A stretch of 52,658 nucleotides of DNA from Chloroflexota bacterium (GCA_028873795.1 JAPPNP010000018.1:1-52658), one strand, 5' to 3'. Positions 32,393-42,933 are shown, counted from the first letter of the stretch. Program-made: numbers and translations. The notes: generated by a model from the sequence alone, not told the origin.

Positions 32393-35251
32393 GTGACCGT
32401 CGATCCGTCGGTTGTCCCGGGATTCCTGCTGCTGCTGGCGGAGTTCGCCGCGCTGGCCGCCGTGGGCTACGTGGTCGCACGGGTGGCGCTGCGGCAGGAC
32501 AACGAGCCAATGGCCCTGGCCCAAGGCCTGGTAATCGGTCTGGCGCTCTGGGGCCTCATCACCAACGTGGTGCTCTACGCGGTGCCCGGTCTTGCTGGCG
32601 CGGCCGTGGGCTGGGGCGTCGTGCTGGCGCTGAGCGCAGTGCTGGCCTGGCGCGCGCCGCAACCCATTGGGCCGCGCCCGCGCGTGGCGGCGGTATTCGC
32701 CGCAGTCGTGGTGGCGCTGCTCTGGGTGTCGACCGCTGCGCGGCAGCTTGGGTCGATCCCGGACCCCATGATCCACCTGGGGTTGGCGGCGTCGATCCGG
32801 GCGGGCGGGTTTCCTCCAGAGCTGCCCTGGGGTCCGGGTGCGCCGGCGCCTTATCACTACGGCCCAAGCCTCCTGGTCGGCCTGTTGGCGCCGCCGACGG
32901 GAACGGACCTGGCCTTTGTCTCTGAGCTGCTTGGGGTCTACGCGTGGATTGGCTTCGCGTTGGTGGTGGTGACGGCGCTGGCGCGGTACGGGTCGTGGCC
33001 GATTGCGCTACTGCTCGCCCCCCTGCTGCTCACGAGCGGGCTCTGGACATTCGCCAGCGCGGGCGCGGGGATCTTGCAGCTCCCGATTCCGGCCGGACTG
33101 CCGGACGCGGGCCTGCGCGCATCGCTGGCCGGCGTCTACTGGCCGCCGGTCGAGCTGTCGCCGACCGCGCGGTTTGTGGAAATCGTGCCCGACATCTCCA
33201 AGCCCGCCTTCACATTGGGCTATGCCCTGGCGTTCGTGGTGCTCGAGCGCGCGGCGCGCTCGGACTGCGCCTCCTGGCTCGCGACCGCGACGCTGGCGGG
33301 GTTGGTGGGTTTCCTGGGTCTGCTCTCCACCACGCTCGTGCCGGTGGTGATGTTGGCGTGGGCCGGCCTGGCGGTGGCGGACGGGGTTCGCGCGCGACGA
33401 GACGGCGCAGCCGTGAGAACGGTGCTGCGATCCGGTTTAGGCTTGGCGTTGGCGGCGCTGCTGCTCCTGCTCGATTGGACCGTGTTCACGCGGATTCTGG
33501 GCGGTGCGGGGCCCCCCGGCCTGTCGTTGGCGTGGAACCCCGACCCGAGACAGTGGGAGGCACTCGGCACGTTCGACGTGCATGCGGGCGGTGTGGCCCT
33601 TGCGGGCATGGGGCCGCTGGTCGTGGCGGGGCTTGCGGTGGCGCTGGCTTGGCGCGATCGGCTTGTGGTGGCCTTGGCGGCCGGCGCCGGACTGCTGGTG
33701 CTGGCCTGGCTGGTCGTGTCCTATCCAACCTATCCCCTCGACCTCAACCGCCTGGCGGGGCACGCCCGCAATCTCGCGTTGCTGGCGTTGCTGCCGGCGC
33801 TCGGCATTCGCCTAGCGAGCCTGCCTTCCGTGCGTTGGCGCTACGTCATCGGCGCGCTGCTGATTGGGCTGATTGTCTGGCCAACCGCCGCGGCTCAGGT
33901 GCGCAGTCTTGGTCTGGCGGTCGGGCATGGCGTGCAGCTGGCCAACGCCAATTCCGTTGAGCCGAAATTGAATGCGCGTGGCGATCTCGTGCCTCCCCGT
34001 CGGTTTCAGTTACCGGTCATGTCCGACCGCGTGGCGGACCACATCCGGGATCACACCGCCCCCGATGCGCGCGTGCTCACCTCCGAGCCGCCGTTTTGGA
34101 CGGTGTTCTTCGCCACCGGCCGCCCGAGCAATGCCGGCTTCGCCGAAATCACCCACTTGATCTACTACCTAGGCCCCGCGTATTGGGACGCCCATCGCTA
34201 TCTGGAACCGCGCGCCATGCGGCGGCTGGGTCTCGACTATGTGCACGCCACGGATACCTGGATTGCCGGGCTCCCCGAGCGCGCGCAAGGCTGGCTGGCC
34301 GACCCACGCTTATTCGAGCTCCTGGTCCGCGATGGCGCCGAGGCGCTCTACCGCGTGCGGCCGGCGTTCCTTGCGCTTGATGTCGCACCGCATGCCGAGT
34401 CGTTCGAGGCGCTGCGGTCGGCGCCAGCCGCAACGGTGGCGTATCTGGCTCCGCAAACCCTTTGGCTGGACCGGTTGCGCGTCGCCTCGGTGCTGTCGCA
34501 TGTCCGGCTGGTGGGCGTCATCGATACGGAACCCTTGCATCTGCGGTCGTCGGCGCCGTGGACCGTGGAGCCGCTGGGCGAACGGGTGCCCGATCTGGTG
34601 GTTCTCCCGGCGTCAATCGAGCCCTGGACGTGGATGTTTCCGCCGGGCGCGCGGCGGCCTGTCTGGCAGAACGAAAGGATCGCCGTCTACGCGCCGCACG
34701 GAGCATTGGCGTCAATGGCGCCACCACCTCCGGCGCGTCAGGAGCCGCCGGTCACGGTGCGAATCTCCGATGCGGGCATTGACGGTGGGCGCGTCACATT
34801 CACCGCCGCATTCCAGGAGCATGCACCGGAACGCTGGACGGGCCAGGACTGGGTCGTCGTGCGGGTTGACGGCGGGCCGTGGGGGCTCCCAACCAGATTC
34901 CAGGGGCAGGGCCGGGGACCTGAGATCGCCAAATGGTTCGGCGGACTTATCTCGTCGGGGACGGCGACCAGCTCGCACACCTACGAGCTCGACGTTCCCG
35001 CAGCGAGCTTGGCGGTCCGCGACGCCGCCGGGGCCTTGGCGCCGCTTGCGGCCTCCGACGGGGAGCTGGGTGTGGGCGCCTGGGTGCTGGCGGTCCGCCT
35101 GCGACACGAGTACCAGCCGGAATTCTGGCGCGAAACGGCCTTCATTCCAGTGCTCATGATCGCGGTCAGCGATGCTGGCGCGGTGTCCTACGCGGTGTTC
35201 GACGAGGTGCTTGACGGGGAGTCGCTCCCTGGATCGCCGGTGACGCCGTAA
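32393..35251 (+). CDS. Large GT-C-like membrane protein, tandem paralogue 1
   Basis: 952 residues; family not named with certainty. Residues 1-510 hold about a dozen membrane segments. After the fourth lies an external loop with SIPDPMIHLG (Asp124, His128), GGFPPELPW and YHYG. A loop with an acidic residue and FPP..PW/YHxG motifs recalls GT-C glycosyltransferases, especially DUF2298-type proteins. Residues 510-775 form a soluble domain (HTAPDARVLT, ATGRPSNAGFAE, LGLDYVHATDTWIAGLPERA) and 780-950 a beta-rich domain (RWTGQDWVV, GVGAWVLAVRLRHEYQP). GTG start with GGAGG eight bases upstream. Likely transfers a lipid-linked sugar outside the membrane. Confidence 0.7.
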   Translation: MTVDPSVVPGFLLLLAEFAALAAVGYVVARVALRQDNEPMALAQGLVIGLALWGLITNVVLYAVPGLAGAAVGWGVVLALSAVLAWRAPQPIGPRPRVAAVFAAVVVALLWVSTAARQLGSIPDPMIHLGLAASIRAGGFPPELPWGPGAPAPYHYGPSLLVGLLAPPTGTDLAFVSELLGVYAWIGFALVVVTALARYGSWPIALLLAPLLLTSGLWTFASAGAGILQLPIPAGLPDAGLRASLAGVYWPPVELSPTARFVEIVPDISKPAFTLGYALAFVVLERAARSDCASWLATATLAGLVGFLGLLSTTLVPVVMLAWAGLAVADGVRARRDGAAVRTVLRSGLGLALAALLLLLDWTVFTRILGGAGPPGLSLAWNPDPRQWEALGTFDVHAGGVALAGMGPLVVAGLAVALAWRDRLVVALAAGAGLLVLAWLVVSYPTYPLDLNRLAGHARNLALLALLPALGIRLASLPSVRWRYVIGALLIGLIVWPTAAAQVRSLGLAVGHGVQLANANSVEPKLNARGDLVPPRRFQLPVMSDRVADHIRDHTAPDARVLTSEPPFWTVFFATGRPSNAGFAEITHLIYYLGPAYWDAHRYLEPRAMRRLGLDYVHATDTWIAGLPERAQGWLADPRLFELLVRDGAEALYRVRPAFLALDVAPHAESFEALRSAPAATVAYLAPQTLWLDRLRVASVLSHVRLVGVIDTEPLHLRSSAPWTVEPLGERVPDLVVLPASIEPWTWMFPPGARRPVWQNERIAVYAPHGALASMAPPPPARQEPPVTVRISDAGIDGGRVTFTAAFQEHAPERWTGQDWVVVRVDGGPWGLPTRFQGQGRGPEIAKWFGGLISSGTATSSHTYELDVPAASLAVRDAAGALAPLAASDGELGVGAWVLAVRLRHEYQPEFWRETAFIPVLMIAVSDAGAVSYAVFDEVLDGESLPGSPVTP

Positions 35252-35428
35252 TCACCTCGAACACGATGGGCCAAAGCCGGACATGAGTGACAGAGGGGCG
35301 CGCGGCGTGCAGCCTTGGGAGAAGTTCGGAGATTTCAACATTGGTGGTCGCGTGGCTCCCGTGCCAATCCGCGGTGTAGTGGTTGCGGCGCAACGGTCAC
35401 TGGTGGCCGGGTCGTGGAGTTCGCGGGC
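35252..35428. other. Spacer between paralogues 1 and 2
   Basis: 177 bases with no gene. An in-frame upstream extension of paralogue 2 runs through it but has no counterpart in the other copies. Confidence 0.6.
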
Positions 35429-38260
35429 TTGACCGTAGATCCGACGGTGATTCCGGGCCTGTTGCTGCTCGTGGCAGAGCTGGTGGTGCTGGCGGCGGTG
35501 GGCTACGCCGTGGTTCGTGTGGCGCTGCGGCAAACCGACGACCGCGCGGCCCTCGCGCAGGGTTTGATGGTCGGTCCCGCGCTTTGGGGCTTGCTGGCGA
35601 ACTTCATCATGTACGTCGTCCCGGGCCTAGCCGCGGCGGCCGTTGCCTGGGCCCTTGTCATCGCTGTCGCCGCGGCGCTGGCTTGGCGATTCCCCGACCG
35701 CCTCCAAGCCAAGCCGCGCACCGTCGCCGCATTTGCGGTCGCCGTCCTGGCGATTTGCTGGGTGGCGCTTGCCAGCCGGCAATTCCTGTCGATACCCGAC
35801 GCCATCAACCACCTTGGGCTGGCCGCCTCGATCCGCGCCGGCGGCTTCCCGCCGGTGTTCTTCTGGACTCCCGACCTGCCGGCCTCTTACCACCACGGCA
35901 CCGGCCTGCTGATCGGCCTGCTGGCGCCGCCCGTTGGCCCGGATCTGGCCCTGACCACTGAAATCCTGGACGTGTGGCTGTGGACGGGCTTCTTCCTGGT
36001 CGTCGTGACGGCGCTCCTCCGCTACGCATCGAAATTTGCCGTGCTGCTCACGGCGCCATTGCTGTTCACGGCCGGAGCCTGGACCTTCATCGGCGATGCC
36101 GTCGACATCGTGCAGGTTCCGCTGCCGGCCGGGATTCCGGCGGCTGGAATCCGCGCCTCGCTGACCGAGGTCTATTGGCCGGTGGTGGAGCTGCCGTGGG
36201 CATCGGAGCGAGCGGCGCTGCCGGATATTTGGCGTTTCGTCTATACGCTGTCCTACGCGCTGGCGTTCGTGGTGCTGGAGCACGCGGCGCGGCCCGAGCG
36301 CCGCACCTGGCCCGCCACGCTCACGCTGGCTGCCCTGGTGGGTTTCGTGGGCCTGCTCGCCACCACGCTGGCCCCGATCCTGCTCGTCCTCTGGGGTGGA
36401 TTGGAAGTCGTGGCCCTGGTGCGATCCAGGGGAGATCGCACGGCGCTCGGAAATGCCGCCCTGCGATCGGGGGCCGGGCCGGTGCTTGCGCTGCTGCTGC
36501 TCGCGCTCGGCGGTGGCTCACTGGCGTCGGCGCTCACGGGTTCGGGATCGTCAGGCTTGTCGTTCGGGTGGGCCGACCATCCGGGGTTCTATCGACCGCT
36601 GGGCGCCTTGGATGTATTGGACGGCGGAGTTGGCCTGCTGCGCGGCGGCCCGGTGGTCATCGCCGGGATCGCGGCGCTCCTTGCCTGGCGCAGCCGCTTG
36701 GTCCTGGCGCTGGCGGTCGGTGTCGGGCTGCTGGTGCTGGCCGGGGTGGCGCTGCGCTACGACCCCGCGCCTTGGGTGCTCAGCCGCTTCTTTGGGCACG
36801 CGCGCAACCTCGCGTTGCTGGCCCTGCTGCTGGCGCTCGCGCCCTGCCTGTCCCGATTGCCGTCGCCGCGCTGGCGCTATGCCGCCGCCGTCTTGCTCAT
36901 CGTCCTCGTCGCTTGGCCGACGCTCGTGGCGCCGGTGCGCAACCTGGGTCTCGCGATCGGGCAGGGCGTCGCACTGGCAAACGCCGCGCCGACCCACGGG
37001 CCGCCCGATGCAGCCTTCGCCGGTCACGGTCGATTTGCGATGCCGGCAATGTCCGGCCGGGTTGCCGCCTACGCTTGGGACCACACCGCGGTTGACGCGC
37101 GAGTCTTCTCGCCCACGCCCGCTGATCTGTCCTTCGCCGCCGTGGCCTTCGCCACCGGCCGCCCGAATGCGTCGGGCTTTCTCGACCGCCAATACTTCCT
37201 GTCGCACACCGGGCCTGCGTACCTTGACGTGCTGCGCCATCTCGAGCCGGCGGCGGTTCGCCGGTTGGAGCTTGACTACATCCATGCTACGGACGATTGG
37301 GTGGCAGGGCTGCCGGAGCGTGCGGCGCGCTGGTTGGCGGACCCTAACCTTTTCGAACTCCTGATCCGCGACGGCGCCGAGGCGCTGTACCGGATCAGGC
37401 CCGCGTTTCTCAATCTCGACGTGGCGCCGGCGCCGACGTCATTCGAGGCGCTGCGCCGGGCGGTGCCCCCCGACGCCACGGTGTACATGCCCGCGCCCTT
37501 CCGCACGGTGCCCGCGCTCCGCGTGGCCGCGACGCTGTCGCATGCCCGGTTGCTCGGCTTCGTGGACCCCACGATGATGCATCTGCTGACGCCCTGGCCC
37601 TATGAGCGGTTCGCCGGGCAAGCGGCGGATCTCGTGATCCTGTGGCCCGAGGTCGAGCCGTGGATGTTCCCACCCGCCGGGCGTCAGCCCATCTGGTGGA
37701 ACGACGAGATCGCCGTCTACGCGCCCGACGGCGCCGTCGCGCCCATCATGCCGCCGCCGCCGGCCTCCGAGCCTGCCCCGGTCGCGGTGCGGGTGACGGA
37801 TGTGCGTGCCGCGGATGGACGCATCGCCTTCACCGCCACCTTCGATAACCGCGCGCCGGACCGGTGGACGGGCCAGGAGTGGGTGGTCCTGCTGGGCGAC
37901 AGGTCGCCATGGGCCATTCCGATGCACGTGGATCCCGGTGGGCGCACGCTTGGATCCGTGGCGTGGTTTCCGGGTCAGCTCGCGCCCAGCACGACGACGA
38001 ACACATTCGTCTACGAGTTCGATATTCTCGCGCCCAGCCTGGCGGTGCGGGATGCGAACGGCACGTTCACTCCGGCCGGAGGATCGGCGCAAGCGCTCGG
38101 GGCGGGGGCCTGGACGCTCGCAGTCCGCCTGCAGCATGAATGGCAGCCAAACTACTGGCGGCACGCGGGCCTGATTCCCGTGCTGCGAATCCGCGTTTCC
38201 GATGCCGGTGAGATTGCCTATGACGTCTTTGACGATGTGGTTGGCGGTTCGCGCCCCTAG
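35429..38260 (+). CDS. Large GT-C-like membrane protein, tandem paralogue 2
   Basis: 943 residues from a TTG that aligns with the starts of the other copies (M-T-V-D-P-T-V-I-P-G-L-L-L-L) and has GGAG nine bases upstream. It has the same layout as paralogue 1. The loop motif is SIPDAINHLG, and PPVFFW replaces PPELPW. The soluble domain keeps ATGRPNASGFLDR, LELDYIHATDDWVAGLPERA and RDGAEALYRIRPAFL. The C-terminal domain keeps RWTGQEWVVLLGD and AQALGAGAWTLAVRLQHEWQ. It groups by eye with paralogue 4 (AAGIRASL..VYWP, LPDIW...TLSYALAFVVLE). The divergent loop suggests a different acceptor or donor. Confidence 0.7.
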   Translation: MTVDPTVIPGLLLLVAELVVLAAVGYAVVRVALRQTDDRAALAQGLMVGPALWGLLANFIMYVVPGLAAAAVAWALVIAVAAALAWRFPDRLQAKPRTVAAFAVAVLAICWVALASRQFLSIPDAINHLGLAASIRAGGFPPVFFWTPDLPASYHHGTGLLIGLLAPPVGPDLALTTEILDVWLWTGFFLVVVTALLRYASKFAVLLTAPLLFTAGAWTFIGDAVDIVQVPLPAGIPAAGIRASLTEVYWPVVELPWASERAALPDIWRFVYTLSYALAFVVLEHAARPERRTWPATLTLAALVGFVGLLATTLAPILLVLWGGLEVVALVRSRGDRTALGNAALRSGAGPVLALLLLALGGGSLASALTGSGSSGLSFGWADHPGFYRPLGALDVLDGGVGLLRGGPVVIAGIAALLAWRSRLVLALAVGVGLLVLAGVALRYDPAPWVLSRFFGHARNLALLALLLALAPCLSRLPSPRWRYAAAVLLIVLVAWPTLVAPVRNLGLAIGQGVALANAAPTHGPPDAAFAGHGRFAMPAMSGRVAAYAWDHTAVDARVFSPTPADLSFAAVAFATGRPNASGFLDRQYFLSHTGPAYLDVLRHLEPAAVRRLELDYIHATDDWVAGLPERAARWLADPNLFELLIRDGAEALYRIRPAFLNLDVAPAPTSFEALRRAVPPDATVYMPAPFRTVPALRVAATLSHARLLGFVDPTMMHLLTPWPYERFAGQAADLVILWPEVEPWMFPPAGRQPIWWNDEIAVYAPDGAVAPIMPPPPASEPAPVAVRVTDVRAADGRIAFTATFDNRAPDRWTGQEWVVLLGDRSPWAIPMHVDPGGRTLGSVAWFPGQLAPSTTTNTFVYEFDILAPSLAVRDANGTFTPAGGSAQALGAGAWTLAVRLQHEWQPNYWRHAGLIPVLRIRVSDAGEIAYDVFDDVVGGSRP

Positions 38261-38354
38261 GCCCCTGGGGCGACCGCCGGGCAACCCGCGAGACCTTGGC
38301 GGTCCGCATGGCTGACCCGCATGGAGCGGGGCGCCCCGCGCCGGTCGCAGCGTC

Positions 38355-39896
38355 ATGGCGATGACGGAGCCGGCGAAACTGCTGAAGGCCGTTAGGCGCG
38401 GCGTGCGAATGCGCCCCACGATCGGCTCGGGCATCCGGCGGTGGCTGCTGGCGGCATTCATGGTCGGAAGCCTCGCGGCGGTGCTGTTGGCCTTGGTTGA
38501 CGCCCTTGGCTGGCGCTGGTTGGCGGGCGAGTGGCTCCAGGAGCTTGACGCCACCTACGAGCGCGGGAGCATGGACCGATTCTCCGGCGTGCTCTTTGGC
38601 ATCGTGGCCGCGCTGGCCGCGGCCCAGGCGCTCCGTCGGCCGGCTCCCCGCGGCGGTCCCCGATGGCTCTGGGTGCTCGGTTGGCTGAGCGCGGCTTTCC
38701 TCATCGCCCTCGTGGCGTTTGAAGAATTGCATCGGCAAGTCGACATCGGGTCCTTCGTCGCTCCGCTCCTTGGCCTCAAGGAGCTTGAAGAACGGTTTCG
38801 CTGGGTGCTCGTGGCGGGGCCGCTTGCCGTGCCGCTGGCCGCGGCGGCCGGTTGGGTCCTCTTTGCGGCGCAGCGCGGGCATCCCGCACGGGCGCTGCTC
38901 GCCGTGCTGGCGGTCGCGCTGGCGCTGATCGGATTGCTCCTGGACGCCACCAGCGGTCACCTGTTGCTGTATCGCGGCTTCGTCGGATGGTTCGGGTTCC
39001 CGCCCAGTCCGCCGGGCTTCTATGAGGTCTTCGAGGAGGCGTCGGAGCAGATGGCGGCGGCGGCCCTGGCCGTGGTCTTGGTCGAGATGTTGGCCGCGCG
39101 GCCCGGCGCCGTCCGCCTGCCCATCAGCCGCCGCCCGCTGGCGGTGGCGCTGGCAGTGTCGGCGGGGCTGATAGTGGTCAGCGCATTCCCGCTGGCGAGC
39201 CACCGCGTCCACAAGGGCGACGGCTGGGAGTTGGTCGCCCCGTGGTCCTATGCCGGCCCCATCGCTCTCGTCGAGCAGCCGTTCCAGGCCAACCAGGACT
39301 ACCTCCGACGCATCGACGTCTGGGCCTTCATCGACGGTGGTCCGGCCGGAGTGCCGGGAGAGATCTTCGCTCGGCTAACGCCCGAAGGCTCCGACCAGCC
39401 GATCCGCGAGAGCCGGGCGGAAGTACGCGGCGCCCGCCACAGCAACACAACGGTCTCCTTCCACTTCGAACCCATCCCCGATAGCAGCGGCAAACGCTAT
39501 ACCTTGGCTGTCGGTCTTCTGAGCGGTCCGCGCCCCTTCGTGTTCCTCGGCCTGACCCGTGGCGATGTGATCCCCGAGGGCGCCGCCGTGGTCAATGGCG
39601 ACGTGACACCCTATGCGGATGACCTGGCCATGCGGACAGCCTGGAGCGGACGATTCATCGACGGCATGTACCCGCGCGACTTGCGGCTTTGGGGACTGAT
39701 CGGCGAGGTGGTCTTCAACATCTTTCTGTGGGTGCTGGCCGTCGTCCTCGCCGCGACTCGGCTCTCCGGACCTTGGCCGGGGTTCGGGCGACGGGTGGTC
39801 TGGCCCTCGGTGCTCATCAGCGCCCTCGTGACCGCAGACATCGTCATCGTCACGCTTGCCTACCTCGCCCTGCGGTCGCCGATCCAACTCGCGTGA
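38355..39896 (+). CDS. Multi-pass membrane protein with an external beta domain
   Basis: 513 residues, not a paralogue of the flanking large proteins. Around seven hydrophobic segments lie in the first 280 residues (for example WLLAAFMVGSLAAVLLALVD, ALLAVLAVALALIGLLLDAT, RRPLAVALAVSAGLIVVSAF). A beta-rich external domain follows (about 290-440, PFQANQDYLRRIDVWAFIDG, SFHFEPIPDSSGKRYTLAVG). Two more membrane segments (VVFNIFLWVLAVVLAATRL, VLISALVTADIVIVTLAYLA) close the protein. No family is recognised. Its position between paralogues 2 and 3, with small gaps, suggests shared function in the same envelope pathway. Start ATG at 38355 (a second ATG two codons on). Confidence 0.65.
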   Translation: MAMTEPAKLLKAVRRGVRMRPTIGSGIRRWLLAAFMVGSLAAVLLALVDALGWRWLAGEWLQELDATYERGSMDRFSGVLFGIVAALAAAQALRRPAPRGGPRWLWVLGWLSAAFLIALVAFEELHRQVDIGSFVAPLLGLKELEERFRWVLVAGPLAVPLAAAAGWVLFAAQRGHPARALLAVLAVALALIGLLLDATSGHLLLYRGFVGWFGFPPSPPGFYEVFEEASEQMAAAALAVVLVEMLAARPGAVRLPISRRPLAVALAVSAGLIVVSAFPLASHRVHKGDGWELVAPWSYAGPIALVEQPFQANQDYLRRIDVWAFIDGGPAGVPGEIFARLTPEGSDQPIRESRAEVRGARHSNTTVSFHFEPIPDSSGKRYTLAVGLLSGPRPFVFLGLTRGDVIPEGAAVVNGDVTPYADDLAMRTAWSGRFIDGMYPRDLRLWGLIGEVVFNIFLWVLAVVLAATRLSGPWPGFGRRVVWPSVLISALVTADIVIVTLAYLALRSPIQLA

Positions 39897-39956
39897 CCTT
39901 CCCGGCCCGCAGGCGCCAATCAGGGTCCTCGACTAGAGCGATGTGCGAAACCCTTT

Positions 39957-40007
39957 GTCATTCCGGCGAAAAGCCTGCCCCGTACTCGATACGGGACCGG
40001 AATCCAG
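39957..40007 (+). repeat. Palindromic repeat, family A, extended-loop form
   Basis: It has the same ends as the 27-base family A element (GTCATTCCGGC ... CCGGAATCCAG). The loop is enlarged by a second hairpin, CCCGTACTCGATACGGG. It lies in the 199-base gap before paralogue 3. Confidence 0.85.
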
Positions 40008-40095
40008 AGTCCGGCCAACTCGAATCGTCGCCGGGCTCACCCGTCGATTCACGGGCCGGCCCGCCAACGACTGAGACAACCTGGAGGCGCCGCGC

Positions 40096-42933
40096 GTGAT
40101 CGTTGATCCGGCGGTCATCCCCGGCCTCTTGCTTCTCGCGGCGGAGCTCGTGGCGCTGGCGGCGGTCGGCTACGTGGTCGCGCGGGTGGTGCTGCGGCAA
40201 GACGACGAGCGCGTGGCCCTCGCCCAGGGTCTGGTGGTTGGGCTTGCGCTCTGGGGCGTGATCGTCAACTTCGTCATGTACGTGGTTCCCGGCCTCGCCG
40301 GGGCCGCCGTCGGTTGGGTCGTCACGCTGGCCCTGGGCGCGGTCCTGGTGTGGCGCGCGCCGGGCGCCATTCGGCCGCAGCCGCGCGTCGCGGCCGGCTT
40401 CATCGTGGCGGTCCTCGCGCTCATGTGGGCGGCGCTTGCCAGCCGGCAGTTGCTGGTAATTCCCGACCCGCCAATCCATCTCGGGCTGGCGGCCACGATC
40501 CGCGCGGGCGGATTCCCACCGGAGTTGCCCTGGCATGCCGGCACCCTCGTGCGCTATCACCACGGCCCCGATCTTCTGGTCGGCTTGCTGGCTCCTCCGA
40601 CGGGACCGGACCTCGCGTTCGTTTCCGAGTTGCTCGGCGCCTACGCCTGGACCAGCCTCGTCCTGATCGTGGCTGCGGCGGTGCTCCAGCGGGGATCGCT
40701 GGTCGGCGCGCTGGTCGCCGTGCCGCTCATGCTGAGCAGCGGACTGTGGACCTTCACCAATGTCGGCCCCGGCGTAGTGCAACTGCCCATTCCCGCCGGG
40801 CTGCCCGAGGCCGGCCTGCGCGCGTCACTCGGCGATGTCTATTGGCCGCACGTCGAGCTGTCCTCGACCGCGCACATCTCCGACGTCGTGGCGGATATCT
40901 GGAAGCCGGGATTCCCGCTGAGCTATGCCGTGACCTTCATCGTGTTGAGCCACGCGGCGCAATCCGACCGCTGGTCGCGCGGCGCGAGCGTCGCGCTGGC
41001 GGCATTGGTGGGATTCCTGGGTCTGCTGTCGACCACGCTCGTGCCCATCGCGGGTATCCTCTGGGCCGGCCTGGCCGCCCTGCACTTCCAGCGAATTCGG
41101 CGGACCGGCTCGACGGCTTCCGCCACGTTGGAGTCTGGCTTGGGGCCGGCGTTGGCAGTGCTGTTGCTCCTCGGCGGCGGTGGCGCGTTCACGGGAGTCC
41201 TGGACGGCGCGCCACCGTCCGGATTGGACGTGGCGCCGGGTCTCGACTCCACGCAATGGCACGTGCTCGGCTCGTTCGACGCGCGTCCCGGGGGTCTGGG
41301 CCTGCTGGGCTTGGGGCCGTTGGCGCTTGCCGGCCTCGCGGTGGCGCTGGCGCGGCGCGACCGGCTGGTGCTGTCGCTGGCGGCCGGCGCGGCTCTCTTG
41401 GTCGCTCTGTGGCTCGCGCTTACCTATCCGCCCGCACCGTGGGATCTCAATCGCCTGGCGGGGCACGCGCGCAATCTATCGCTGGTGGCGCTGCTGCTCG
41501 CCATGAGCTCGCGCCTGGCCGACCTGCCGCCCGGACGCTGGCGCGTCGCCGTTGGCGTGCTGATCGCGGGGCTGATCGTCTGGCCCACCATCGTGACGCC
41601 CGTGCGCAATCTCGGCCTCGCGATCGGCAACGGCGTGCAACTGGCCAATGCCCGATGGGTGCAACAAGAGCTGATCGACCGAGGCGAAACCGTGCCCATG
41701 CGCCGGTTTCAGCTGCGGGCCTTGACGGGACCCATGGCGGAATACATCCGCGACCACACCGACGTGGACGCGCGTGTGCTCGCCACCGAGTGGCCCTATT
41801 GGAACGTGTTCCTCGGCCCCGGCCGCCCAAACAACGCGGGATTCGCCGATGTGATCTACCTGATCTATCACCCGGGCCCGGAGTACTGGGACGCCCGCCA
41901 CTACCTCGAGCCGGCCGCGATCCGGCGATTGCGCCTCGAATACGTCCACGCCACGGATACCTGGACGGCCGGACTGCCCGACCGCGCCAAGGCTTGGCTG
42001 GCCGACCCGAGCTTCTTCGAGCTCCTGATCCGCGACGGCGACGAGGCGTTGTATCGCATTCAGCCGGCGTTCCTCGCGCTCGAGGTGGCGCCGCATCCCG
42101 AGTCCTTCGAAGCGCTGCGCGCCGTCCCGCCGTCGGCGTCGGTCTACCTCGGTCCGCAGACGCTGTGGCTGGAGCGGCTCCGAGTCGCCTCGGTGCTGCC
42201 CCACGCTCGTCTGGTGGGCGACATCAGCGCGCGGCCGCTGCACCTGCGCACGCCCGAGCCGTGGACGGTCGAACCACTGGGAGACGACGTACCAGATCTC
42301 ATCGTCCTCCCGGCGGCTGTCGAGCCGTGGACCTGGGCGTTTCCGCCCCACGCCCGGCAGCCCATCTGGCGGAACAGCGAGATTGCGGTCTATGCACCGG
42401 GCGGGGCGGTCGCCCCCATCACGCCGCCGCGAGTCGAGCTCGACGCGCCGCCGGTAACCGTCGAGATAGCCGATGCCCGCCTCGACGACGGGCGCATCGC
42501 CTTCACGGCCAGCTTCGACAACCAGGCGCCGGAACGCTGGACGGGGCAGGACTGGGTCGTGGCGCCGGTGGACACTCGGCCGTGGGAGCTTCCCGCCACA
42601 TTTGCCGACGGCGGCCGCGGACCGGGGATCGCGAAGTGGTTTGCGGGGTTGATCTCGCCAACCATGGCCACCAGCACCCACGCCTACGAGTTTGACGTGC
42701 CGGCGTCCAGGCTGGCGGTGCGCAACCAGCGCGGCGAATTGGCGCCGCTCGACGCATCGGATGGTGAAGTCGGGACGGGGGCTTGGGTCCTGGCCCTCCG
42801 CCTGCAGCACGAATGGCGGCCGAACCACTGGCGGGAGGCTGCCTTCATTCCAGTACTGCGAATCGGCGTCTCCGACGACGGCAATGTCACGTTCGAAGTC
42901 TTCGAAGAGGTTCGCGGCGAATCGCCGCCATAA
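40096..42933 (+). CDS. Large GT-C-like membrane protein, tandem paralogue 3
   Basis: 945 residues, closest by eye to paralogue 1: shared GYVVARVVLRQDDERVALAQ-type opening, VIPDPPIHLGLAATIRAGGF, PPELPW, VYWPHVELSSTA, LDYVHATDTW-like LEYVHATDTWTAGLPDRA, and LWLERLRVASVLPHARLVGD. About a dozen membrane segments, then the soluble and beta domains (RWTGQDWVVAPVDTRPWELP; GTGAWVLALRLQHEWRPNHW). GTG start with GGAGG eight bases upstream, the same arrangement as paralogue 1. A complete and apparently functional copy. Confidence 0.7.
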   Translation: MIVDPAVIPGLLLLAAELVALAAVGYVVARVVLRQDDERVALAQGLVVGLALWGVIVNFVMYVVPGLAGAAVGWVVTLALGAVLVWRAPGAIRPQPRVAAGFIVAVLALMWAALASRQLLVIPDPPIHLGLAATIRAGGFPPELPWHAGTLVRYHHGPDLLVGLLAPPTGPDLAFVSELLGAYAWTSLVLIVAAAVLQRGSLVGALVAVPLMLSSGLWTFTNVGPGVVQLPIPAGLPEAGLRASLGDVYWPHVELSSTAHISDVVADIWKPGFPLSYAVTFIVLSHAAQSDRWSRGASVALAALVGFLGLLSTTLVPIAGILWAGLAALHFQRIRRTGSTASATLESGLGPALAVLLLLGGGGAFTGVLDGAPPSGLDVAPGLDSTQWHVLGSFDARPGGLGLLGLGPLALAGLAVALARRDRLVLSLAAGAALLVALWLALTYPPAPWDLNRLAGHARNLSLVALLLAMSSRLADLPPGRWRVAVGVLIAGLIVWPTIVTPVRNLGLAIGNGVQLANARWVQQELIDRGETVPMRRFQLRALTGPMAEYIRDHTDVDARVLATEWPYWNVFLGPGRPNNAGFADVIYLIYHPGPEYWDARHYLEPAAIRRLRLEYVHATDTWTAGLPDRAKAWLADPSFFELLIRDGDEALYRIQPAFLALEVAPHPESFEALRAVPPSASVYLGPQTLWLERLRVASVLPHARLVGDISARPLHLRTPEPWTVEPLGDDVPDLIVLPAAVEPWTWAFPPHARQPIWRNSEIAVYAPGGAVAPITPPRVELDAPPVTVEIADARLDDGRIAFTASFDNQAPERWTGQDWVVAPVDTRPWELPATFADGGRGPGIAKWFAGLISPTMATSTHAYEFDVPASRLAVRNQRGELAPLDASDGEVGTGAWVLALRLQHEWRPNHWREAAFIPVLRIGVSDDGNVTFEVFEEVRGESPP

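Noticed and set aside
35315-35428. N-terminal extension of paralogue 2
   Set aside because: The other three copies start at the position matching TTG 35429, which has its own GGAG site. The extension has no hydrophobic or conserved content.
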